Source: Candidatus Aminicenantes bacterium (lineage in GTDB: Bacteria; Acidobacteriota; Aminicenantia; Aminicenantales; UBA4085). Taken from it: a stretch of DNA of 33,738 nt. The notes under the pieces were generated by a model. That model was not told where the DNA came from. It saw nothing but the letters and a program-made list of their open reading frames with translations, and made no database searches. The position numbers were made by a program, and so were the translations under genes. The stretch lies in contig JAPKZJ010000011.1 in the NCBI GenBank assembly GCA_026393855.1, positions 69,761 through 103,498 on the forward strand, given 5' to 3'. Within the stretch, counting starts at the first letter, position 1. The number at the start of each line of letters is the position of its first letter. Positions 14,401 to 22,370 of the stretch are shown here, piece by piece.

Positions 14401-17381
14401 GAGGCCAGGGTATAGGTCTTATTCTGGACCGGGATGCCATCGACGAGCCAGGTTATTTCGACCGATCCGGCGCCGAAATAGCGGAGACGGGCCCGGGCGA
14501 TGAGGGCTTGGTCGCATTGTACGGCGACGGCATAGATGCCCGCATAGGCGGCGACGAGGTCTTTGCGGATCATGACCCCGTCCTGAGACGAGCCTTTCCC
14601 GGGCAGGATGATGTCGTGGCCGGGGAAATTGAGAATCTCGAGCGAGACGAGATGCACCGGCCCTGCGGCGCATTGGTCGGCGTAGTGGTTGATCAGGATG
14701 TTGGAACAGAAGATCATGTAGGCCCGGGGCAGGGCGGTGGACAGGGGGTTCGGTTCCTGCTCCTGGCCGCTCATGGGCAGAGGGCCTTGGGCGGATTCCA
14801 AAATGATTTTGTAGGGATCGCCCCCGGGCTGCGGCGGCGTCACGGCCTCGCCCAAGGCGGCGTAAAAGTCGGTCTTGGGCGCCTGGATGTCGTCTTCCGA
14901 GAGCTGGAAGACCCGGATGGTATGGGTCCCCTCGGCTTGGTAACGGTGGCTCTGCCACAAGCCCCCGTTCAGAGTGATCTTCTTCTCTTTGGACCAGCTC
15001 CCTCCCCCCTCCATTTTGCCGATGACGGGCACCGCGGACGAGCCGTCGCCCCAATCGATGAACAGGTTCTCGATCTTGACGGAGTTTCCCGCGGCGACGT
15101 GCGAAGCGTAGGGAGATTCCTTGAGGGAGAACGAGCCCTTGAGCTCGATGAGGTCTCCGACGAAATTGGCGTTGGAAGTCGGAGTGTTCGGCCCGGCTTT
15201 CTGATCGCGGTCGCCGGCCGTCTTGTTGACGGCCTGGATAGAGTTCCCGGCTTTCTGGGAACCCGCGCCGCCGCAGGCCAGGCCGGTGAAGGTCGAAGGC
15301 AGGTTGAACAGCCATAGCTCGGAGACGGCTTCCTCCACCGGCTGCTGCAGATAGGTCTTGCCGCCCGGCGACTTGGAATCGCGGACGCATGGGTAGACGC
15401 GAAAGGCCGCGACCTGCCAGGCGATGTCGGCCCCGGCTTTGAGCCCTTCGGCGTACAACGATTCGTAGGTGGGGCCCGATTCGCCGCTCCCACCCCCGAA
15501 CAGGCTGAGGTCAGAGACCTGGGCAAGATTGTTCTGCCCGGTCAGGACGAGGCCGGTATTGACAACCAAGCCGGTGGAAGGCTTAAGGGCTTCGAAAAGC
15601 TCGGCCAACACGTCGCCCGAAAGCCGCAGAGATTCCGGCGATCCCGGCAGCTGCTTTTTGAGGACGAGCTTCTGGCCGGTCGGCTTGAAGAACCGGACTT
15701 CGACGTAATCGTAATAGGCGAACGGCAAATCCCATTTCAGAAGGGTGGCGTCGTCGATGGTCGAAAGATGGAGATACTTGTCGCCGATGGGCGGAGTCTC
15801 CATGACGTCTCCCTTTTGGACCGGGGCGCCCGGCGGCGGATAAGCCCAGAACCAGGGGGACTTGAGCTCGATGGCGAAGCGCGGAATTTCGGAAAGGTCC
15901 GGGCAGACCAGGTTCGGAGTCGCCTCGGGCTTGGGCATGACCGTGACGCCGACCGTGATCTTGCCCGGCCCGTCATTCGTCCCGGTGAGATTGGAGGCCT
16001 TGACGGAACGGTCCCCGAGTTTGGCCGTGGGCGAGACGAAAACCTTGAGCTTGGCCCGGGAGCCGGCCTGGAATTGGGGGGCTTGGACGATGCCGACGCC
16101 GAATCCGAAGGCGAAGGAGGTTCCCTGCGTCAGATTCCGGCCGTCCAGTTGCAGCTCGTATTCTTTGCCGCGCTCCAGCTCGCCCGGCGTGACCGTCTCG
16201 ACGATGGGGCCGGCGTTTGCCGGCCGCCCGGCGACGACCGTGTAGGCGATGGGCGACAAGCTGAAGGCGGTGTGAGGCTGGAGAAACCGAAGCTCCACGG
16301 TATGGGGCCCCGGTGTTGCCGTGGGTAGGCCGGGCAGAGTGCCGGAGCTCATGGTGATCGACTGGGCGAAGGTGAGGGTTTGGCTGTCCGTCCGGAACGG
16401 CTGACCGTCGACGCGCCATTCGACCTGAATGGTCCCCGTTCCCTCGAACTTCAGGTCGGCGAAGGCGGCCAGACCCGTCGTGTTGCGCGGCACCAGCTTC
16501 GAAGTCTTGCCGTCCGCGAACCGGAGAACACCGTAGCTGACGTCGAACCCGGCCAACGGGCCTTGCGAGGGGGCCACGGAAACCGTCGTCGAGCCCGTCC
16601 AAGGGGAATTGCCGCAATTGTCCTGGGCCGTCACTTGGAACGCGCCGGGCTTGGCGTAGATGTGGCTTGCCGCGGTCGTGCCTTGGGCCAGGATGGTTCC
16701 ATCGCCGAAGCTCCACTTGATGCAGCCCGTAGTGAACTGGATGGCCTGGAACTGGACCGCCAGCCCCGTTTTTGGGGCGGCGGGCGAGAATTGGATCTGG
16801 CGCTTGTTCGTCACCGGCACGGACACCGTCGTCGGCGCCGCGCTGCCGCCCTGGTCCCGGGCTTGGACGAGGAAAGCTCCGGCCGCGTTGAACGTATGAG
16901 TCTGGACGGCGCCGCCGTCGTTGATGGTGACGCCGTCGCCGAAGTCCCAATCGACGGTGTTCGGGGTGAGGAAGTTCTGGGCCTGGAAAGTGACCGGCTC
17001 GCCGACGTTGGGCTGGGACGGGGAGAAGACGACGATGCGGTTGGGCGCCGGGACCTGGACGGTGGCTTGTTCAGTTATAGGCGCCGCAGCGCCGCTGGCT
17101 AAGAGGTAAAAATAGGAAACCGACACCGGAAAAGACCCGGAGGAGGCATACGCGTGGGAGGCTGTCAGGACGAGGACCGTGGTCTGAAGGCTGGTCCCAT
17201 CCCCGAAGTTCCAGGTGATCATACGGGACCTGTCGAGATTGGGTTGGGCGGGATTCAGGACGAAGGTCACCGTTTGGCCGATTGCGGGCTGGGCCGGCGA
17301 GAAGGTCACGGTCGCCGCCAGGGGGAGGGCCGAAGCCAGGACCAGGATGAGGATGAGGGTGATCGGTCGAAGCCTTGACAT
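11403..17381 (-). CDS. Giant secreted PKD-domain protein
   Basis: About 1992 aa from the ATG at 17381, which has AAGGAGG 5 nt upstream and is followed by a clear signal peptide (MSRLRPITLILILVLASALP). The frame is open for 182 more codons upstream, but those overlap the barrel gene and are rejected. Three PKD domains open the mature protein, shown by WNFGDG (57-62), WDFGDG (145-150) and WSFGDG (223-228); a further IDWGDGSS lies near 778. Two CARDB/Ig-like units follow the pattern GTGTIQVEWRVDGQPF and GAGSVEITWLVDGIPV. From about residue 1250 to the end there is a long beta-rich, Gly- and aromatic-rich region of unknown family, including FGIGGGFAYNF near 1740. Fourteen cysteines suggest disulfides outside the cytoplasm. 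PKD domains commonly bind carbohydrate or protein on the surface; the C-terminal function is unknown. Confidence 0.85.
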   Translation of the reverse strand: MSRLRPITLILILVLASALPLAATVTFSPAQPAIGQTVTFVLNPAQPNLDRSRMITWNFGDGTSLQTTVLVLTASHAYASSGSFPVSVSYFYLLASGAAAPITEQATVQVPAPNRIVVFSPSQPNVGEPVTFQAQNFLTPNTVDWDFGDGVTINDGGAVQTHTFNAAGAFLVQARDQGGSAAPTTVSVPVTNKRQIQFSPAAPKTGLAVQFQAIQFTTGCIKWSFGDGTILAQGTTAASHIYAKPGAFQVTAQDNCGNSPWTGSTTVSVAPSQGPLAGFDVSYGVLRFADGKTSKLVPRNTTGLAAFADLKFEGTGTIQVEWRVDGQPFRTDSQTLTFAQSITMSSGTLPGLPTATPGPHTVELRFLQPHTAFSLSPIAYTVVAGRPANAGPIVETVTPGELERGKEYELQLDGRNLTQGTSFAFGFGVGIVQAPQFQAGSRAKLKVFVSPTAKLGDRSVKASNLTGTNDGPGKITVGVTVMPKPEATPNLVCPDLSEIPRFAIELKSPWFWAYPPPGAPVQKGDVMETPPIGDKYLHLSTIDDATLLKWDLPFAYYDYVEVRFFKPTGQKLVLKKQLPGSPESLRLSGDVLAELFEALKPSTGLVVNTGLVLTGQNNLAQVSDLSLFGGGSGESGPTYESLYAEGLKAGADIAWQVAAFRVYPCVRDSKSPGGKTYLQQPVEEAVSELWLFNLPSTFTGLACGGAGSQKAGNSIQAVNKTAGDRDQKAGPNTPTSNANFVGDLIELKGSFSLKESPYASHVAAGNSVKIENLFIDWGDGSSAVPVIGKMEGGGSWSKEKKITLNGGLWQSHRYQAEGTHTIRVFQLSEDDIQAPKTDFYAALGEAVTPPQPGGDPYKIILESAQGPLPMSGQEQEPNPLSTALPRAYMIFCSNILINHYADQCAAGPVHLVSLEILNFPGHDIILPGKGSSQDGVMIRKDLVAAYAGIYAVAVQCDQALIARARLRYFGAGSVEITWLVDGIPVQNKTYTLASKERANLGPAAKTGCADAEVDDFVFTSQPFSVAVLGKHNVQARAEFTPQYGMAGLGGSVNQAAANLLAILTEKTGPPLKKDGSGPAAGEAAAAVGGQGYDPFAAKLALEEKAGLAVPQIGLLSPNPETKGRPAVVYLNDALKNYDAPSSPNGPWAGDSALGPGTRLTSETKGYIVNEVRDVKFCRILFPTSGGEFTISDLGSSIQLQGEVYSGKGTLIYNIRTAGAAVEKAFAPGTAFAGWTIEESSGRLLHGTLDATPVNGGTLAFPANISGLLKRFQGQVDGPALTPLTAVFDLELKGVHGSFLASAAGNAGQPPAWKSAAGSLNTEGDWMAAGLSLSQSAIGLTGFRIEAPAVTVDFSRQAAPSNASGEAAGPDWLGVYLDQAVVTPATFGLAGTQSPAMTNLEPWRIKDGGLYGSVRSGSFSAKVDQASVSFNHLDFKVAADKPEGTYFLCAIHVPWIEAILKGDAVLQLISDAEGYGTNWSGLTADPVTIQYADKGRITMTVDGLVWGRDSRGWRARGHAAVATEAEGKPFAAFHLNGLNFGTDGRTYFDGPTWGTHVGLSGNAVFGGATAALKGVQVDAAASGADRLAFGIETEISISPDSSYIPATAVLIHYRIYSSGGADHAVQGPWNSPFSSQVVFPLGSQEIDSAISPSYNYDPNAADPAEDGSAGSAGPFAAAALAGKAGKNMRFGGEIDLAMFGCESVKGAFVLGYQNGKSFFLLFAKYDNLVLPLSPVPLAIFGIGGGFAYNFPAEVFRHGGLAEAIPDMAGTAAFAAVMTIGTTDRFTIMADGYMILSTAGSAEMGFQNAQLMQMGNFGGYINYYNKAVNAKVWGGLDLFGGLINFDLGTEAKPAIAAYFGPGGWYVYAGRKAGPRIKATIFKIGGADSYLELDSKGLRMGGSQKFELNVGPSLLNGYVRSWMDIGLAIGIDPFFMEGSWSQGVRAGGCAFGICEGFEVSATISAHVPNPTFMKAVAHLDFGILGTADLEVGLAL

Positions 17382-17395
17382 GGACGCCTCCTTGC

Positions 17396-19372
17396 CTAGA
17401 ACGAGTACGTCAGCCGGACGGCCGCTCGCCACGCTTCCGTCGTTTGCCCGGACATCTGGGTCCGGATATATTGCGCCCGCAGGGAGACGATGGCGTCGCC
17501 CAGCCGGATCAGAGGACGGAGGTTCAGATTGAGGCCCGTGTCCGCCGAAATGGATTTGACCGTGCCCCCCGCTCCCATCCGGGAGTCGCCGGCGGACCCG
17601 GTGACGTTCCAGGAGAGCCAGCGGCGGATGATCGTCAGATCTCCGTTGAGGGAGGCGAATAGGGATGTCGTTTCCACGCCCGCCCCCGTCTGATCGACCC
17701 GGGAGTAGCTGAGAATCGGAAACAGGGTCAGCCGATCGGGGATTAGGATCTGCAAGCCGGCCATGGCCGAGGTTTGGGACCCTTGCATGGCCGGCGTCAG
17801 AGGACAACGAAGATCCGCCTTCTCCCCCGATGCGGAGACGCGGAGCCAGGAGGCCAGGCCGAGGTCCAGTCCGGCGGACAGTCCGGTCTTCTCCAGGGTC
17901 CCTTCGAAAGCGGGATAGGGATTCCAAGCTCCCGTGGCGAATCGCGCGTCCTGTTTTTCGCTGACATAACCGACCCGAATCGAGGACGAGGCGCCGATCT
18001 GCAGGCTGACGTCGGCCCGCCCCTGGTTCAGGCTCGCGGTGGCCAGATCGGGATCGCTGTCGACGTTGGTTTCTTCGGACCGGAAAGAGCCGCCGACCCG
18101 GACCGGGCCGACGGCCAGGCCTGCGGAAGCGTCGAAGCCCCGGCGATCGTTCTGGAGAAACGGCTGGCCGACGGTGTTGAAGTCCTTGTCGATGGAGCGA
18201 TAGCCGGCCTGGACGTCGAGCGCCCCCTTGTGGAACGTTCCGCGGAGCCGGTAAGCCTGTCCCGGAGTCAGGCTTTCGCCGTCCTCCAGATTGGCGTCGT
18301 AACGTCCGGCGGCAAACTCGGCCTGGAGGTCCAGGCTTTCGCCGAGGAGGCGCGACTCGCCGATGAAAGCCAGGACCTGGCCTTTCCGGCGGTGGAAGAG
18401 AGAGGACGTCCCGACGTTGACGCCGAGGGCGGGATCGTCCTCGCCCGAGACAAAAACGGCTTTCACGGACAGCGCCTTGGCCAGGGTCAGACCCGCCGTC
18501 CCGCCGACGAGCGAGGCGCCGGACTTGGGCCAGCCGAGGCCTTTGAATCCCCGCGCCTGCTGGGTGGCCGAGGTGAAGACGCGGAAAGCGAAGGTCTTGC
18601 CCTCGAAGCCGTACGCGAGGCCGCGGCGGCCGAAGGAGGCGATGGTGAATTCGGATTCGGAGAGGTTCAGATCGCCCATCCGGAAGGAGTGGTTTTTGAC
18701 CGTGGCCGAGAAGCTGAGGTCGGGCAAGTCAAACGGGTCCTCCCCCGCGACGGGTTGATTGGCGTAGGCAAGACGGGCGCCCAGGTCCAGGGCCAGCCCT
18801 TCCTTGCGGTAGCCATACTCCAGCCGGAGATGGTGGGCCTGGTTGAATCCGGAGGGCGTTGCGCCTTCGCCTTCCCTGACGATGAGGCTTTCGGCGCTGC
18901 CGTCGAGATGGAGAGGAAAGGGGTTGGCCGCTCCGGCGCCCTGGGAGGGCGGTGCGGGTGCAGTCGGCGCGACGACGGCGCCTGCGGGCGTCGCGTCGGT
19001 GACCGTGAAAACGGCGCTCGGAGCGCCCTCGGGGAGGTAAAGGATTTTTTCGCCGAGCTTATAGGCCAGGTAATACGCGAGTGACGGCCCGGCCAGGGCC
19101 GCGGTGTCGAGCCGGCCTTCGTAGGTCCGTCCGTCTTTAGACTCCAGAATCAGGCTTTCATAATCTTCCGCGTTCGGAGTCTTCCAGAAAACCATCAGCC
19201 ATTCGAGCCGGGCTTCGCTTTCGACGCGCAGGGCCAGGGGCTCGGTCTTGAGAAAACGCGCCGGCGGCGCATGATGAAGGTCCTCGGCCGGGGGAGATGC
19301 GGCCTGCCCTTGTCCGGATAGGGCGAGGATGGCGGCCACAAAAAAGGTCAGGACGCGAGTGCCAAACTTCAC
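17396..19372 (-). CDS. Ig-like plus outer-membrane beta-barrel protein
   Basis: About 658 aa, first gene of the operon. I use the GTG at 19372 because AAGGGGA lies 5 nt upstream and the product begins with a classical signal peptide (MKFGTRVLTFFVAAILALSG, then QGQA). An ATG at 19399 is possible but has its GA-rich site touching the codon; the still longer frame would begin at the promoter itself. Residues about 30-125 form an Ig-like sandwich (PLALRVESEARLEWLMVFW, PSLAYYLAYKLGEKILYLPEGAP). From about 170 on the protein alternates hydrophobic and polar residues in strand-length pieces (RLEYGYRKEGLALDLGARL, SIRVGYVSEKQ) and ends in TYSF, a C-terminal aromatic like that recognised by the BAM machinery. 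A porin or export barrel is inferred; no TonB box or plug domain was seen. Confidence 0.75.
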   Translation of the reverse strand: MKFGTRVLTFFVAAILALSGQGQAASPPAEDLHHAPPARFLKTEPLALRVESEARLEWLMVFWKTPNAEDYESLILESKDGRTYEGRLDTAALAGPSLAYYLAYKLGEKILYLPEGAPSAVFTVTDATPAGAVVAPTAPAPPSQGAGAANPFPLHLDGSAESLIVREGEGATPSGFNQAHHLRLEYGYRKEGLALDLGARLAYANQPVAGEDPFDLPDLSFSATVKNHSFRMGDLNLSESEFTIASFGRRGLAYGFEGKTFAFRVFTSATQQARGFKGLGWPKSGASLVGGTAGLTLAKALSVKAVFVSGEDDPALGVNVGTSSLFHRRKGQVLAFIGESRLLGESLDLQAEFAAGRYDANLEDGESLTPGQAYRLRGTFHKGALDVQAGYRSIDKDFNTVGQPFLQNDRRGFDASAGLAVGPVRVGGSFRSEETNVDSDPDLATASLNQGRADVSLQIGASSSIRVGYVSEKQDARFATGAWNPYPAFEGTLEKTGLSAGLDLGLASWLRVSASGEKADLRCPLTPAMQGSQTSAMAGLQILIPDRLTLFPILSYSRVDQTGAGVETTSLFASLNGDLTIIRRWLSWNVTGSAGDSRMGAGGTVKSISADTGLNLNLRPLIRLGDAIVSLRAQYIRTQMSGQTTEAWRAAVRLTYSF

Positions 19373-19377
19373 GGGAA

Positions 19378-19384
19378 TCCCCTT
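19378..19384 (-). promoter_or_regulatory. Ribosome binding site selecting the GTG start at 19372
   Basis: On the minus strand AAGGGGA is followed by TTCCC and then GTG. It lies about 50 nt downstream of the predicted transcript start and decides the N terminus of the barrel protein. Confidence 0.55.
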
Positions 19385-19442
19385 GAACGTCGAGCTCATT
19401 CCTCTCGTTGAAAGGCCTTTACGCGGCTTCGTCGATGGGCAA

Positions 19443-19471
19443 ACTGTATGCTGGGATTGGGGCCTTGTCAA
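19443..19471 (-). promoter_or_regulatory. Sigma70-type promoter of the barrel-PKD-FN3 operon
   Basis: On the minus strand a perfect TTGACA (19466-19471) is followed by 17 nt and TACAGT (19443-19448, 4 of 6). Transcription should begin near 19436, leaving a leader of about 65 nt before the GTG. The -35 region continues as TTGACAAGGCCCC, very like the promoter of the TonB-like gene at 29165. Confidence 0.7.
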
Positions 19472-19511
19472 GGATGCCGGGAATGCGCCCGAAGGCCGAA
19501 AAAACGAAAGC

Positions 19512-20195
19512 TTATCCGACGTCTTTTCTGAGCAGCGCGATGCGGGCCGCGTGCAGGCCGCGGAAGAGGGCCGCTTCGCGGATGACTGTCCACCCGGCCG
19601 CCTCCGCTTCGCGGGCGAAGCCGTCGCCCTCGATCATCCGGATCTTGCGGGGGCTCTTCTTGCGCAGGCGGCGCAGGGCCCGCTGGGCCTTGTGCAGGGC
19701 GTTGGAGCGGTAATAGGAAATGACGGCCCAGCCGGCCGAGACGCGGGCGAACTCCGTGAGGATGACTTTTCGATCGGCCGGGTCGTGGATGTGGTGCAGG
19801 AGGCGCATGCAAAAGACCGCGCCGAAAACGCCCGGGCGGAAGGGCAGGCCGTTCTTGGCGTCGGCGGCGACACCCGGCCTGCCGCTCGTCTCGTCCGCCC
19901 GCCGGACCATCTCGAAGGACAGGTCGGCGTTGACGGGGCGGGCGCCGATCTCGATGAGAAGCGGCGCGAAGCGGCCGTACCCGCAGGGCAGATCCAGGAC
20001 GAGCCCCGTCGATGCCGCGGACCCGGCGGCCTTGAAGAGCCGCCGGGTGATACGGCGCTCGCGGGCCTGGACCATCCGCTGGTCCCAGCTTTTGTAGCGG
20101 CGCCGTTCGTAATCGCGCACGCCCTCGGTCGTGAACGGCGACTTGGCCGTGCCGACCGGTCCCGCCGCCGGCCCTGGGCCGGGGTCAGGGCTCAA
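19512..20195 (-). CDS. SAM-dependent class I methyltransferase
   Basis: About 227 aa if a TTG at 20195 is used. That TTG overlaps the TGA of the isomerase gene and has GGAG about 8 nt upstream; a GTG at 20120 (MRDYERRRYKSWDQ) is the alternative, and no ATG is available near the N terminus. Motif I is VLDLPCGYGRFAPLL, which binds S-adenosylmethionine; VNADLSFEMVRRA follows as motif II, and CMRLLHHIHDP as the post-motif segment typical of Methyltransf_11 proteins. The N-terminal RRRYKSWDQRMVQARERRI is basic and helical and shares character with LPS-core kinase-linked methyltransferases. The substrate is unknown. It is the last gene of the arabinose operon by overlap, which may be only transcriptional convenience. 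Confidence 0.8.
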   Translation of the reverse strand: MSPDPGPGPAAGPVGTAKSPFTTEGVRDYERRRYKSWDQRMVQARERRITRRLFKAAGSAASTGLVLDLPCGYGRFAPLLIEIGARPVNADLSFEMVRRADETSGRPGVAADAKNGLPFRPGVFGAVFCMRLLHHIHDPADRKVILTEFARVSAGWAVISYYRSNALHKAQRALRRLRKKSPRKIRMIEGDGFAREAEAAGWTVIREAALFRGLHAARIALLRKDVG

Positions 20196-21670
20196 AACGG
20201 GTTCTCCGTCGGGTAAGGCCGGCTCGCCGGCCGGTTGACGCCGATGTCGTCGACACCCAGCATCCGAACCGCCGCATAAAGGGCCTTGCCCGCGGGCGCG
20301 AAGGCTACGGCGGTGTGGTGGGGGAAGCGCTTCTCGATCAGGACATGGCGATAGAAGCGGCCCATCTCCTTGACGGCGATGACACCGATGCCGCCGAACG
20401 ACTTCGGGTCGATGTCCAGGACTTCGCCCTCGGCCATGTAGGAGCGGAGGACGGCGTCGGCCGTCGCCTGGAGCCGGAAGATCGTCACATCGCCGACCTT
20501 GATCCGGCCTTCGAGTGTGCCCCGGGTGATGTCGGGGTCCTTCCCTGGCTCTATCAGCCGGTGCATGATGAGCTGGTGCTTGAGCCCGCCCTCGATCAGG
20601 CAGGACGAGGACGTGTTGCCGCAGTGGAAGCCCATGAACAGGTCGGTGGGCTTGTAGCCGTGGAGGGCCTTGCCGGCCGCCTTGTACATGTCCATGGGGA
20701 CCGTGTTGTTGATGTCGAGCAGGGTGGCCGGGCGTTCGGTGGCGCAGACGGCCATGTACTCGCTCAAGGCGCCGTAGATATCCACTTCGCAGGCCACGGG
20801 GATGCCGCGGCCGGCCAGACGCGAGTTGACGTAGCAGGGCACGAAGCCGAAATACTTCTCGAAAGCCGGCCAGCACTTGTCGGCGAAGACGCCGTATTTC
20901 GAGGCGCCCAGGTTGGCCTTCATGAAATGGGTCAGGGCGACTTCGAACTGGGCCAGCTTCTCGAGCAAATCGGGATAAGCGTTGCCGGCCCCCAGCTCCT
21001 TGGCCATGTCCTTGGCCACGGCCTTGACCTCGCGCGCCCCCTTGGCCTGGAGGAAGGCGTCGTAAAGGTCGAGCTCGGAGTTCTCCATGACCTCGACCCC
21101 GAGGTCGTAGAGCGGCTTGATGGGGGCGTTGCAAGCCAGGAAATCCTGCGGCCGGGGGCCGAAGGCGAAGACCTTGAGGCTCTTGAGCCCCAGCTGAATC
21201 CGGGCGACCGGCAGGAAGTCCGCGATCATCCCGGCGATCTCGTCCGCCGTTCCGACCGGGTATTCGGGTATGTAGGGGTGCAGCTTGCGCAGCCCGATGT
21301 TGTAGGAGGCGTTGAGCATGCCGCAGTAGGCGTCGCCCCGGCCGTCGATAAGGTCCTTGCCCGTCTCCTCGGCCGCGGCCGCGAACATCACCGGCCCGCC
21401 GAAGCGCTGGGCCAGGATGGTGGTAGGGCCCTCGGGCCCGAAGTTGCCCAGGAAGAGGACGAGGGCGTTGACGCCGGCGGCCTTCAGCTTGTCCAGGGCC
21501 TCCAGGGCGTGGGCCTCGTTCTCGACGATGGTCGGGATCTCGGCGATGCGGATGCCCTTCTCGCGGCAGGCGGCGGCGAGCTTGATTCGGCGGCGGCAGG
21601 ACAGCTCGATCGGGAAGCAGTCGCGGCTCACGGCCACGAGGCCCAGCTTGACGGCGGGGATGTTGATCAT
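20192..21670 (-). CDS. L-fucose/L-arabinose isomerase-family sugar isomerase
   Basis: A 492-aa cytoplasmic enzyme of the FucI/AraA structural superfamily (COG2407 type), closer in its motifs to FucI than to classical AraA. The metal and active-site region shows CEVDIYGALSEY with E295 and D297, LLDINNTVP, and GFHCGNTSS with H349; KRFPHHTAVAF near the C terminus offers further His. N-terminal segments such as ALVLFLGNFGPEG match the substrate-binding Rossmann-like domain. These enzymes interconvert aldoses and ketoses with Mn2+. With ribulokinase and ribulose-5-phosphate epimerase in the same operon, L-arabinose to L-ribulose is the likely reaction, so this gene would stand in for araA; L-fucose or D-arabinose cannot be excluded. 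AAGGAG lies 5 nt before the ATG. Confidence 0.87.
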   Translation of the reverse strand: MINIPAVKLGLVAVSRDCFPIELSCRRRIKLAAACREKGIRIAEIPTIVENEAHALEALDKLKAAGVNALVLFLGNFGPEGPTTILAQRFGGPVMFAAAAEETGKDLIDGRGDAYCGMLNASYNIGLRKLHPYIPEYPVGTADEIAGMIADFLPVARIQLGLKSLKVFAFGPRPQDFLACNAPIKPLYDLGVEVMENSELDLYDAFLQAKGAREVKAVAKDMAKELGAGNAYPDLLEKLAQFEVALTHFMKANLGASKYGVFADKCWPAFEKYFGFVPCYVNSRLAGRGIPVACEVDIYGALSEYMAVCATERPATLLDINNTVPMDMYKAAGKALHGYKPTDLFMGFHCGNTSSSCLIEGGLKHQLIMHRLIEPGKDPDITRGTLEGRIKVGDVTIFRLQATADAVLRSYMAEGEVLDIDPKSFGGIGVIAVKEMGRFYRHVLIEKRFPHHTAVAFAPAGKALYAAVRMLGVDDIGVNRPASRPYPTENPF

Positions 21671-21679
21671 GATCGCTCC

Positions 21680-22369
21680 TTACTTTTGTCCGTAATAGGC
21701 CCGGGGGCCGTGCTTGCGTTGATGGTGTTTGCGAAGAAGATACTCGGGCAGAGCGGCGACACGGGGCTCGACTTGCAGAGTCGCCAGGGCCATGGCGGCC
21801 ACGAGTTCTAGGGCGACTGCGTTATGAACCGCTTCTTCCGGGGTTCGGCCCCAAACGAACGGTCCGTGGCCGGCGACGAGCACGGCCGGCATGGCCGCCG
21901 GGTCGAGCTTGGCGAAGCGTTCGATGATGACCTTCCCGGTTTCGATCTCGTAATCGCCTTCGACTTCGGCCCGGCGCAGAAGCCGGGTCACCGGGACCGG
22001 CCCCGCGAAATGATCGGCGTGGGTCGTGCCCAGACAGGGGATGGACCGACGGGCCTGGGCGAAGGCCGTGGCCGCGGGGCTGTGGGCGTGGACGAGGCCG
22101 CCGATCCAGGGAAAAGCTCGGTAGAGGACCAGATGCGTCGGCGTGTCCGAAGAGGGGCGAAGCTTGCCCTCGACGATCTTCCCGTCCCGGTCGACGAGAA
22201 CGATGTCCTCGGCCTTCATTGTTTCGTAGCCGACGCCGCTGGGCTTGATGGCCAGCAAGCCGCGCTTGCGGTCGATGCCGCTGGCGTTGCCGAAAGTCAG
22301 GACGACCAAGCCGTGATCGACGAGGTCCCGATTGGCCTGCAGGACGCTTGCCTTGAGCTTGTCCAGCAT
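21680..22369 (-). CDS. araD: L-ribulose-5-phosphate 4-epimerase
   Basis: A 229-aa class II aldolase-like enzyme that converts L-ribulose 5-phosphate to D-xylulose 5-phosphate, the last step of L-arabinose catabolism. It carries the full family set: GNASG (27-31) and KPSG (42-45) for phosphate binding, SSDTPTH (73-79), zinc ligands H94 and H96 in VHAHS, TTHADHF, and GHGPFVWG with the third zinc His. The length is that of E. coli AraD (231). The ATG comes one base after the stop of araB (TGACATG), and the gene ends 9 nt before the isomerase gene, so the three are one transcript. Fuculose aldolases share the fold, but the SSDTPTH form and the neighbours favour AraD. Confidence 0.95.
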   Translation of the reverse strand: MLDKLKASVLQANRDLVDHGLVVLTFGNASGIDRKRGLLAIKPSGVGYETMKAEDIVLVDRDGKIVEGKLRPSSDTPTHLVLYRAFPWIGGLVHAHSPAATAFAQARRSIPCLGTTHADHFAGPVPVTRLLRRAEVEGDYEIETGKVIIERFAKLDPAAMPAVLVAGHGPFVWGRTPEEAVHNAVALELVAAMALATLQVEPRVAALPEYLLRKHHQRKHGPRAYYGQK

Positions 22370-22370
22370 G

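Noticed and set aside
17382-17927. Upstream extension of the giant PKD frame by 182 codons
   Set aside because: It overlaps the barrel gene in another frame, while the ATG at 17381 has a strong AAGGAGG and a signal peptide.
20315-21811. A 498-codon plus-strand open frame
   Set aside because: It is antisense to the sugar isomerase and araD genes and composed of biased residues, typical of antisense frames in high-GC DNA.
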